DNA from: Sphingomonas sanxanigenens DSM 19645 = NX02 | Lineage (GTDB): Bacteria; Pseudomonadota; Alphaproteobacteria; Sphingomonadales; Sphingomonadaceae | Direction of reading: 5' to 3' | Assembly (NCBI RefSeq): GCF_000512205.2 | Contig: NZ_CP011450.1 | Location: forward strand, 186,001-250,000 | Length of the DNA stretch: 64,000 bases | Shown: piece by piece, positions 55,661-63,032 of the stretch | Numbering within the stretch: position 1 is the first letter of the stretch | Layout of the letters: each line of letters starts with the position of its first letter | The notes under the pieces: generated by a model | What the model was told of the DNA's origin: nothing | The model's input: the letters and a program-made list of their open reading frames with translations, nothing else | Databases searched by the model: none | Made by a program: the position numbers and the translations under genes

Positions 55661-55829
55661 TCGCGCGACCTGAGTCGCTCGTCGAGTCGCCATAGAGTCT
55701 CTGCGTCGGGCAACCGACTGCTTTACTTGTAGCGACTTGGCGAGCGACGAGGGTGACAGCATCTCTCCGCTGCCGGGAATTACGCTGCGGAGACAGTACA
55801 GAGTTTCAACCGTTGAAAGGAGTAAGACT

Positions 55830-56240
55830 ATGAAGAACCTAAGAAGGAGTATCCGCCGACCGGTTTTCGCCTCCACAGCCGCCATGTTAGCGCTCTTGAG
55901 CGTGACAGCGTGCGACGGTTCAAAAGACGCACCGGCCAATATCACGGCTGGTGACGAGAACGTCGCGCTGCCGGAAGACGAAAGCAGGGAAGAGCACCAC
56001 GAGCAGGGAGTGGCGGCCGAGATGCACAATCGGATGTCCACTCAGCAAGGCAACCAGATGGGTGCAGGCCAGGGCGGAATGGCGGACGATCAGATGGGGG
56101 CCGGCGGCATGATGGATGATAAGATGCCGATGGGCAACTCCACGGCCAAGCCGGATACCGGCAAGGATAAGGCCATGCCGAAGGATAAGGCCATGCCGAT
56201 GGAAGACGACGAGCCCATGCCGATGAAAGACGACATGTAG
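55830..56240 (+). CDS. Met/Asp-rich lipoprotein, probably metal-binding
   Basis: A 136-residue protein from ATG 55830 with AAAGGAG upstream. Lipobox SVTAC; the mature chain is low-complexity, with HHEQGVAAEMHNRM, GGMMDDKMPMG and repeated KAMPKDKAMPMEDDEPMPMK. Met/Asp/His content suggests a periplasmic metal buffer. The C-terminal PMPMKDD motif reappears in the degenerate sequence at 56580-56634. Confidence 0.75.
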   Translation: MKNLRRSIRRPVFASTAAMLALLSVTACDGSKDAPANITAGDENVALPEDESREEHHEQGVAAEMHNRMSTQQGNQMGAGQGGMADDQMGAGGMMDDKMPMGNSTAKPDTGKDKAMPKDKAMPMEDDEPMPMKDDM

Positions 56241-56694
56241 CGTGAAACTCTCGCCCGCGGGGAATTTGGCAATGGTGGTTCAACAATGGCTCTTTGGACG
56301 GTGAGCGGCGCGACAACGATCGTCGATGCTTGCCTGGAACGGGTGGCGTGGGTTCAGGCTCCAGTGCTCGCGCCCCTGATCTCGATGTCGTCGGCGCAGC
56401 GCAGCGCCCCCCCCCCCCGGCCCTGCGCCGGCGGCACTGCTCGCGACACTTGTCGCATGACGAATAACTCGATAAGTCACCCATCAACTGCGGAAATTTC
56501 AGCACAAAGAGGCCGCAACTCGTGCCTGAGGGAGCGGCACCAGCGCCGCTCCGCCGGCAGTCCAAGCTGTCGATTGCCAAGCCGGCGCCGATGCCGGCCG
56601 CGGCCCAACCGATGCCGATGAAGGATGACAAGTAAGGAATCCTGATGTGAAGTACGGTCCTGCCCAGATCATCTCGCGCCGTACGTGGACGACG
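56241..56694. other. Gap with a degenerate Met-rich tail and a C10 tract
   Basis: The gap contains ten consecutive C at 56407-56416, a likely slippage site. At 56580-56634 a frame reads KPAPMPAAAQPMPMKDDK then stop, a decayed copy of the C-terminus of the preceding lipoprotein. No other gene is supported. Confidence 0.55.
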
Positions 56695-58629
56695 ATGAAA
56701 ATCGTTCGGCTGGGATTCGCGGCGCCAATGGCGCTCTTCGGATCCTCAGCGGCGCTGGCGCAGGCGTCGCCCTCCGAGCACGCTTCGCATCATCCGGGCG
56801 CCGCTGCCGCACCGGCGAACGCAATGCCGGCAGCCGACACAAAGGTGGCAGCCCCGCAGGGCGCACCCGCCCCTCCCCCCGCGGGCGGAATGACGGGCAT
56901 GATGAAGGGGATGATGTCGCCATCCCCAGGTGGCGGGGAAGCAGCTGGAGCCGAAGCAGGCTGCTGCGGGATCGTAGGCGGCAAGCCGTTCTACCCGGCC
57001 ATGATGAACTTCCCAGCGCTGACGGACAAGACGCGCGCAGCCATCAGGACCGAAGCGATCGCGCGCCTCGGATCGGGCGCGGCGGCCGTCACGGCCGGGC
57101 AGGTCGAACTCCATCGCGCCCAATCGTCGAACGACCCGGTGGCTGCGCAGGCAGCCATCGGCCTGGTGCGCGATGGGGTGTCGCTCGCGGAAAGCGGCAA
57201 CAGTGCGTTGCAAGGCCTGAACCAAAATCAGCCGCCGCCACGCATCGCGCTCGCCTGGTTCAAGCGCGAGATGAGCGTGACACCGGAAAGCGACATGATC
57301 ATGGACGGCGGCTTTCGTGACCTGTCCTGGCTTCACGTCGCCGCCATGCTGCTGCTTGCAGCCGCGCTCGTTGCGGCATTCCTGCTACGCCGGGCGCGGC
57401 TACAGCGTATCGGCGCCCTGGCGCAGCGGCTGACTCCCGGGGGTCAGCCGCCCGGCACCGCGCCTGCGGCGGCGGCCACACCGAAGGCGCCGGGGCCCGT
57501 CGCGGGCGCTCCGGTTGCTGCGGCCGCCCCGGTCAAGCCGCCGGTCAAACGGCCCTGGAAGGGCGTCCTGCGGATCAAGGCGATCTTCGACGAGACGCCG
57601 ACGGTCAAGACTTTCCGGCTGATGGAACCCAATCTAGAGTCGATCCCCTTTACGTTCCTGCCGGGACAATATGCGTCGATCACCTCCGAGATTGACGGTC
57701 AAAAAGTGCGGCGCTCCTACACGATCTCTTCTTCGCCCACCCAGCACGACTATATCGAGCTTACCGTAAAGCGCGAGGAGCATGGCCTAGAGTCCCGCCA
57801 CCTCCACGATCATGCACAGACTGGCGATCTGCTCGAGATCACCGCGCCGGCCGGAAATTTCTTCTTCACCGGCAAGGAAGCCGACGGCATCGTCCTGATC
57901 GCCGGGGGTGTGGGCATCACGCCGATGATGAGTGTTTTGCGCTACCTTACTGATCGATCGTACCCGTATGAAATCCACCTTATCTACGGTGTTCGTACTC
58001 CCGCTGACCTGATTTTCCGCGAGGAATGCGCGTATCTCGCCAGTCGGCACCCGAACGTCACCATCCTGTCGATCGTCTCGTCCGCGGAAGGCACCGACTG
58101 GAAGGGCCCGGTCGGCTTCATCACGGCGGACTTCATCGCCGGCTGTGTCGACGATATCGTGAAACGCCGCATTCATCTTTGCGGCCCGCCGCCGATGATG
58201 GACGCGGTCAAAGCGGCGCTGGAGGAACTCCACGTCCCGTCGGATCAGGTCAAGACCGAGGACTTCGCGCCGCCCAAAGGCGGTCCCGTTCCCGATAAGG
58301 AGCCCGACGACGAGCCCCCGGCTCCGCCGGCGGATGCGGCTGGCGGCGGTGCGGCGCCACCTTCGGCTCAGGCGACCGTCAACTTTTCCAAGTCCGGGAA
58401 GTCAGGAAACCTGGCGCCGGACCAATCCGTGCTCGAGGCTGCCGAAGCGATCGGCGTTGTGATCGACTTCGAATGCCGGGTCGGGATCTGCGGGCGCTGC
58501 AAGGTGCCGCTTAGCGAAGGTACGGTGACGATGGAGGTTGAGGACGCGCTCTCGGCCGACGAGAAGGCGGGCGGCATGATCCTCGCATGCCAAGCAAAAT
58601 CTGCGAGCAACCTGGTCGTGGACGCCTGA
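56695..58629 (+). CDS. Membrane-anchored NAD(P)H:flavin/2Fe-2S oxidoreductase with a Met/His-rich periplasmic domain
   Basis: A 644-residue multidomain protein (ATG 56695, chosen because it opens a clean signal peptide; GTG 56647 is the alternative). Order: signal peptide (1-24); periplasmic His/Met-rich stretch (HASHHPG, GGMTGMMKGMM); a small helical domain with GCCGIVGG (about 80-200); membrane helix (about 209-232); Pro/Ala linker; ferredoxin-reductase FAD domain (RRSYTISSSP, about 338) and NAD domain (GGVGITPMMSVLRYL, about 403; HLCGPPPMM); and a C-terminal 2Fe-2S ferredoxin (CRVGICGRC plus LACQA). Electrons should pass from NAD(P)H via FAD to the cluster on the cytoplasmic side. It is the first gene of a three-gene operon. 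Confidence 0.87.
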   Translation: MKIVRLGFAAPMALFGSSAALAQASPSEHASHHPGAAAAPANAMPAADTKVAAPQGAPAPPPAGGMTGMMKGMMSPSPGGGEAAGAEAGCCGIVGGKPFYPAMMNFPALTDKTRAAIRTEAIARLGSGAAAVTAGQVELHRAQSSNDPVAAQAAIGLVRDGVSLAESGNSALQGLNQNQPPPRIALAWFKREMSVTPESDMIMDGGFRDLSWLHVAAMLLLAAALVAAFLLRRARLQRIGALAQRLTPGGQPPGTAPAAAATPKAPGPVAGAPVAAAAPVKPPVKRPWKGVLRIKAIFDETPTVKTFRLMEPNLESIPFTFLPGQYASITSEIDGQKVRRSYTISSSPTQHDYIELTVKREEHGLESRHLHDHAQTGDLLEITAPAGNFFFTGKEADGIVLIAGGVGITPMMSVLRYLTDRSYPYEIHLIYGVRTPADLIFREECAYLASRHPNVTILSIVSSAEGTDWKGPVGFITADFIAGCVDDIVKRRIHLCGPPPMMDAVKAALEELHVPSDQVKTEDFAPPKGGPVPDKEPDDEPPAPPADAAGGGAAPPSAQATVNFSKSGKSGNLAPDQSVLEAAEAIGVVIDFECRVGICGRCKVPLSEGTVTMEVEDALSADEKAGGMILACQAKSASNLVVDA

Positions 58630-58630
58630 C

Positions 58631-59314
58631 GTGACCGAAAGCGAGAAGGTCACCGTTGGCGGCATGCTCAGCGCTCTCGTCCTGATCGTGCCCGCGTTCC
58701 TGGTGCACGTCGCGCCTCGCTTTCCCGGCAGCCTGACAGGCTCATTGTTCGGCATCGCCGCGGCAGTGCTCTTCCTGCTGCTGCTGTCCTATTCGGCCGT
58801 GAAGCGGCTGCCGTGGGTAAAGGAGCGCACGAAAGAGCATGTCTCGATCGGCGCTGTTCTGACCTTTCACGTCTATGCTGGCGCAGTCGGGGCGCTGCTC
58901 GGCATCATTCACTCGGGACACAAGTTCCAGAGCCCGCTCGGAATTGCACTGACCCTGTCCATGCTCACGGTCGTGGCAAGCGGGTTCGTTGGTCGATACT
59001 ACCTCGCTCACATCGGCCAGGACTTGCGCGACCAGCAGAAGGAGCTCGGTGTCTTGCGCACTCGCTACGACAGTCTCGCGCTGGCCGCGGCGGGGCTCAA
59101 GGATCAGGCCGTGGTCGACCCTAACGGTGTCCCGCTCGGGCAACTGCTCGGAGCGATGTCGGATCTCGAATTCGCGATCACCGCACGCGAGACGCTCAAG
59201 CGCACGCTGGCACGCTGGGTCGTCCTGCACATCGCCGCCTCGATCGTGATGTATGCGTTGCTGGTGCTGCACATCTGGAGCGGGATCTATTACGGGCTGA
59301 GGTGGCTTGGATGA
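58631..59314 (+). CDS. Cytochrome b-like membrane protein
   Basis: A 227-residue protein (GTG 58631, one base after the previous stop) with about five membrane helices. Paired His in or near helices (TFHVYAGAVGALLGIIHSGH and VVLHIAASIVMYALLVLH) suggest bis-His b-type haem coordination. A soluble loop (about 130-190) separates helices 4 and 5. I do not know this exact family. Sandwiched between a cytoplasmic-facing reductase and a periplasmic heptaheme protein, it is the natural transmembrane electron conduit. Confidence 0.72.
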   Translation: MTESEKVTVGGMLSALVLIVPAFLVHVAPRFPGSLTGSLFGIAAAVLFLLLLSYSAVKRLPWVKERTKEHVSIGAVLTFHVYAGAVGALLGIIHSGHKFQSPLGIALTLSMLTVVASGFVGRYYLAHIGQDLRDQQKELGVLRTRYDSLALAAAGLKDQAVVDPNGVPLGQLLGAMSDLEFAITARETLKRTLARWVVLHIAASIVMYALLVLHIWSGIYYGLRWLG

Positions 59315-60006
59315 AATTTTCGGCCGCATCCCTGCTGATCCTGGTGGCAGCGGCGATCCTCGCGGCGATCGCCGTGCCGATCTCGATCTATCGCTCCGGC
59401 AGCGACGCGATACCGGGCTGGAGTGCGGCCGTCCGTCCTGGGCCGTTGTCCAAGGCTCACGCATTCCTCGGAGATAAATGTGCGAGCTGTCATACGCCCA
59501 ACGAGGGCGTCACTGTCGACAAGTGCGTTGCCTGCCACGTGCCGGCCAAGGAACTGCTGTCGAAGCCCTCGACGGTGTTCCACGCCAATGTGACGACCTG
59601 CAGTGGTTGTCATGTGGAGCACCAAGGGCGCGACAAACGCCCCATCAAGATGGACCACGCCGTTCTCGAGAAGCTCGCGATCCGCCAAGCGGGCAAGCCC
59701 GTCGCGCTCGATTGCAAGGGGTGCCACGTCTTCAAGGACAAGCACCAGGAATTCTTCGGGCCAAAATGTGCGACTTGCCATGCCACCGACACGTGGAAAA
59801 TCGTCGGCTTCCTTCACCCAAGCCCGAAATCGAAGGAATGCGCGCAGTGCCACAAGCCGCCGCCGAGCCATCTGATGATGCATTTCGAGATGATGGACAG
59901 GTCGATCACCGGCCAACGAAACGCAACCGTCAACCAGTGCTTCGCCTGTCACCAGACCGATTCGTTCAACAACATCAAAGGGGTAGGTCGGGTCGATATG
60001 CACTGA
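59311..60006 (+). CDS. Membrane-anchored heptaheme c-type cytochrome
   Basis: A 231-residue protein with an N-terminal membrane helix (SLLILVAAAILAAIAVPI) and seven CxxCH haem-binding motifs: CASCH, CVACH, CSGCH, CKGCH, CATCH, CAQCH and CFACH. Several extra His (FHANV, HVEHQG, KMDHAV, KDKHQE) can serve as distal ligands, as in cytochrome c3/NapC-like proteins. ATG 59311 overlaps the previous stop (ATGA), so it is coupled to the cytochrome b gene. It faces the periplasm and would receive electrons from the upstream pair or donate to them. The final acceptor is unknown. Confidence 0.92.
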   Translation: MKFSAASLLILVAAAILAAIAVPISIYRSGSDAIPGWSAAVRPGPLSKAHAFLGDKCASCHTPNEGVTVDKCVACHVPAKELLSKPSTVFHANVTTCSGCHVEHQGRDKRPIKMDHAVLEKLAIRQAGKPVALDCKGCHVFKDKHQEFFGPKCATCHATDTWKIVGFLHPSPKSKECAQCHKPPPSHLMMHFEMMDRSITGQRNATVNQCFACHQTDSFNNIKGVGRVDMH

Positions 60007-60260
60007 AACGCTAGTAACGGGGAACTGAAGTTTCACCGCGAAAGGCCAAAGCTCGACACTTTCTCACCGGATGCAATGTGGCCGCCGCACAGCGCTGACG
60101 CTGGACCGGATCCTCGACGCAATGCGACACCTTCGCCCATGCGGCCGGCACGCAAGCCCAAGGTGATCATCGCGGCTTGGTCGCATTCGTCCACAGCACC
60201 GACGCGCGCACGAGCTGGATGGGAAACGGGCAACCCAGTCCTTTTTTGTCGTTGTCGCTT

Positions 60261-60274
60261 TTGACTAAGGTCAA
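60261..60274 (+). promoter_or_regulatory. FNR-like box of the third composite promoter
   Basis: TTGAC-TAAG-GTCAA, flanked by T and A runs, centred 17.5 bases before the -35 at 60285. The downstream AAGAACGGCCTTGACC is shared with 54771-54786. Confidence 0.7.
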
Positions 60275-60284
60275 AAGAACGGCC

Positions 60285-60315
60285 TTGACCCTGGACTATG
60301 ATCCAGGCGCGATAG
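60285..60315 (+). promoter_or_regulatory. MerR-type promoter before aldehyde and alcohol dehydrogenases
   Basis: TTGACC (60285-60290), 19 bases (CTGGACTATGATCCAGGCG), then CGATAG (60310-60315). Only one spacer base differs from the promoter at 54781. It likely drives the genes at 60536 and 61993, about 220 bases downstream. Confidence 0.75.
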
Positions 60316-60333
60316 AGCGATTGGAGGTCAGTG

Positions 60334-60456
60334 ATGGGTGATTTCACAACTGGCGTATTTGCAGAGGCCGTTAGCCTCCGGACCGATTCATCCGCTCTTG
60401 TAAGCGTCACGATGTTCGACACGCGCTGCGCAGCGACAGCCGCTCTGTCAAAATGA
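60334..60456 (+). pseudogene. Decayed 5' end of a merR-family gene
   Basis: A 40-codon frame starting MGDFTTGVFAEAVSLRTDS, which lines up with MAGLTIGAFAKAVGVRPDT of the regulator at 54830 and then runs into unrelated sequence and a stop. With its promoter it looks like a partial duplication of the regulator locus. It could be translated as a short leader. Confidence 0.65.
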
Positions 60457-60535
60457 GAAGAGCCGAAATCGAACGATATTTTGCGTGGGGTTGGCGAGCA
60501 GACCCCCCAGGCGCGATCCGGATGGAGACGAGACG

Positions 60536-61918
60536 ATGACCTACCAGAGCATCAACCCCTACGACGGCAAACTCCTGCAAAGCTTCGACGATCTTACCGA
60601 GGAGAGCCTTGAGACAAAGATTGCGACGGCCGCCGCGTGCTTCGAGAGCTGGCGGCAGACGACGTTCGCGCAGCGGGCGGCCATCGCCGCGAAAGCCGCC
60701 GCCATCATGCGGGCCCGCGCCGACGAGTTCGCGCGGCCGGTAACGCTCGAAATGGGCAAGCGCATCGCCGAAGCGCGGGGCGAAGTGGCGCTCAGCGCGG
60801 ACATCATCGATTACTACGCGCAGAACGCCGAACGCTTCCTCGCGCCCGAACGCCTCCATCCGAGTTCAGGCGAAGCGGAGATCGAAAGCACCCCCCTCGG
60901 CGTACTCTTCGGAGTTCAACCATGGAACTTTCCCTATTATCAGCTCGCGCGCTTCGCAGCGCCCAACCTGATGGCGGGCAACGTCGTGATGGTGAAGCAC
61001 GCCGGGAACGTTCCGCAATGCGCCATCGCGTTCGAAGAGCTGTGGCTGGAGGCCGGGGCACCAAAGGGCGCCTACACCAACCTGCTGATCTCCCACGACC
61101 AGGTGAACCGCGTCATCGACGACCCGCGGATCAAGGGCGTGGCGCTGACGGGCAGCGTCGAAGCCGGAAAATCCGTCGCTGCGCGGGCGGGGCAGAACCT
61201 GAAGAAATCGACGATGGAGCTTGGCGGCAGCGATGCCTTCATCGTCCTTGATGACGCCGATCTGGAAAAGACCGTCGAGTGGGCGGTCTGGGCCAAGATG
61301 AACAATACGGGCCAGTGCTGCGTGGCGGGCAAGCGCTACATCGTCGTCGAGGAGTTGGCCGATCGGTTCCTCGACAAGTTCCGCACCGCGCTCGCGAAGC
61401 TGGAACCCGGGGACCCGATGGACGAGGCGACAACGCTCGGTCCGTTGTCCACCGAAGGCGCCCTGGTGAACCTCCTGGACCAGGTCGATCGGGCGGTCGG
61501 CGACGGCGCCACGGTCGTGATGGGCGGCAAGAGGATCGACCGTCCGGGCTCCTTCATGCAGCCCACGATCCTGGCCGATATCGCGCCCGATAGCGCCGCA
61601 TTCCGGGAGGAGTTCTTCGGGCCGGTCGCGCTCTTCTTCCGGGTCAAGGATGAAGACGAAGCGGTGGCGCTCGCCAACGACTCGGCTTTCGGGCTTGGCG
61701 GCTCGGTCTTCACCGGCGACGTCGCGCGCGGCAAACGCGTCGCGAGCCGCATCGATACGGGCATGATGTTCGTCAATCACCCAACTTGGACGACGCCCGA
61801 CCTGCCGTTCGGTGGGGTCAAGGACTCAGGCTACGGCCGCGAGCTTTCGAACATGGGCATCCAGGAATTCGTCAACAAGAAACTGGTTCGCGTCGAGGCG
61901 ATCGACGCGCCAGCCTAG
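60536..61918 (+). CDS. NAD(P)-dependent aldehyde (succinate-semialdehyde type) dehydrogenase
   Basis: A 460-residue ALDH-superfamily enzyme (ATG 60536 after GGAGACGAGACG). It has the active-site Glu in TMELGGSDAFIVLDDADLE, catalytic Cys in NNTGQCCVAGKRYIV and the structural motif EEFFGPVALFFRV. The MTYQSINPYDGKLL start resembles the SSADH/GabD group. The substrate may be succinate semialdehyde or another small aldehyde; pairing with an alcohol dehydrogenase suggests an alcohol-aldehyde-acid route. Confidence 0.92.
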   Translation: MTYQSINPYDGKLLQSFDDLTEESLETKIATAAACFESWRQTTFAQRAAIAAKAAAIMRARADEFARPVTLEMGKRIAEARGEVALSADIIDYYAQNAERFLAPERLHPSSGEAEIESTPLGVLFGVQPWNFPYYQLARFAAPNLMAGNVVMVKHAGNVPQCAIAFEELWLEAGAPKGAYTNLLISHDQVNRVIDDPRIKGVALTGSVEAGKSVAARAGQNLKKSTMELGGSDAFIVLDDADLEKTVEWAVWAKMNNTGQCCVAGKRYIVVEELADRFLDKFRTALAKLEPGDPMDEATTLGPLSTEGALVNLLDQVDRAVGDGATVVMGGKRIDRPGSFMQPTILADIAPDSAAFREEFFGPVALFFRVKDEDEAVALANDSAFGLGGSVFTGDVARGKRVASRIDTGMMFVNHPTWTTPDLPFGGVKDSGYGRELSNMGIQEFVNKKLVRVEAIDAPA

Positions 61919-61992
61919 ATCGCAAGGCGCGGATTTCGAACCAGCGCGACGTCAACAGCGCGCTCTCGACTGAGCTAAAAAGGAAAACAGCC

Positions 61993-63027
61993 ATGGCTTC
62001 TACAATGCAGGCCGCAGTGGTCGAAACGTTCGGCCAGCCTTTGGTCCTCCGCGAATGGGACATGCCGACGCCTGGCCCAGGTCAGATCGTCGTCAAGACC
62101 GAAGCGTGCGGCGTGTGCCACACCGATCTCCATGCCGCAAATGGCGATTGGCCGGTCAAGCCGACGCCCCCGTTCATTCCGGGTCACGAGGCGATCGGTC
62201 CGGTCGTCGCGGTCGGAGCGGGCGTGACGATCGTCAAGGAAGGCGACCGGGTCGGAGTGCCCTGGCTCTATTCAGCATGCGGCCGCTGCGAATATTGCCT
62301 GAAGGCTCAGGAGACGGTTTGCGCCAAGGCGCAGTTCGGCGGCTACACGAAGAATGGCGGCTTCGCCGAATACATCCTGGCCGACCCCAATTACGTCGCC
62401 CACATCCCCGACGGCCTGTCGTCGATCGAGGCCGCGCCGCTCGTCTGCGCCGGCATCACCACCTACAAGGGCATCAAGGAAACCGGAGCCAGGCCCGGCG
62501 AATGGATCGCCGTTTCCGGCGCCGGAGGCCTCGGCCATCTGGCCATCCAGTATGCCAAGGCCATGGGACTGTCCGTCGCGGCGATCGACATCGACGACAC
62601 AAAGCTCGAACATGCAAAACGCCTCGGCGCCGATCTTGCGATCAACGCCAAAGAGGGCGACCCGGCGGAGGCCTTGAAAAAGGCGACGGGCGGCGGTGCT
62701 CACGGGGTCCTGATTACAGCGCCCTCCCTCCCGGCGTTCAAGCAGGGAGTCGCCATGACGCGTAAGCGCGGAACCTGCGTGCTGGTCGGGCTGCCGCCCG
62801 GCGAGTTTCCGGTCCCGCTCTTCGATGTAGTCGTTGACTGCATCACCATTCGGGGATCGTTCGTCGGCACACGCCAGGACATGGCCGAGGCCCTCGCATT
62901 CGCCGCCGAAGGCAAGGTCAAGGCGAACATCGAACTGCAGCCGCTTTCGGCGATCAACGAGGTTTTGAGCCGGCTGCAACGCGGCGATGTGGCCGCACGC
63001 GTCGTCCTCGATTTCGCGGGCAAGTGA
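61993..63027 (+). CDS. adhP: Zinc-dependent alcohol dehydrogenase (AdhP type)
   Basis: A 344-residue medium-chain dehydrogenase (ATG 61993 after AAAGGAA). Catalytic zinc motif EACGVCHTDLHAANGDWPVK and GHEAIGPVVAVG; structural zinc Cys in CGRCEYCLKAQETVC; NAD-binding GAGGLGHLAIQYAKAMG. Close to the propanol-preferring AdhP/ethanol dehydrogenase group. It interconverts short alcohols and aldehydes with NAD(H). Probably co-transcribed with the aldehyde dehydrogenase. Confidence 0.94.
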   Translation: MASTMQAAVVETFGQPLVLREWDMPTPGPGQIVVKTEACGVCHTDLHAANGDWPVKPTPPFIPGHEAIGPVVAVGAGVTIVKEGDRVGVPWLYSACGRCEYCLKAQETVCAKAQFGGYTKNGGFAEYILADPNYVAHIPDGLSSIEAAPLVCAGITTYKGIKETGARPGEWIAVSGAGGLGHLAIQYAKAMGLSVAAIDIDDTKLEHAKRLGADLAINAKEGDPAEALKKATGGGAHGVLITAPSLPAFKQGVAMTRKRGTCVLVGLPPGEFPVPLFDVVVDCITIRGSFVGTRQDMAEALAFAAEGKVKANIELQPLSAINEVLSRLQRGDVAARVVLDFAGK

Positions 63028-63032
63028 TCGTT

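Larger units (their letters stand above)
60007..60535. other. Gap with a composite promoter and a decayed merR start
   Basis: A 529-base gap. Its middle carries the FNR-like box (60261-60274) and MerR-type promoter (60285-60315), then a 40-codon frame (60334-60456) that matches the beginning of the MerR gene at 54830 but then diverges. The aldehyde dehydrogenase gene follows. Confidence 0.65.
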
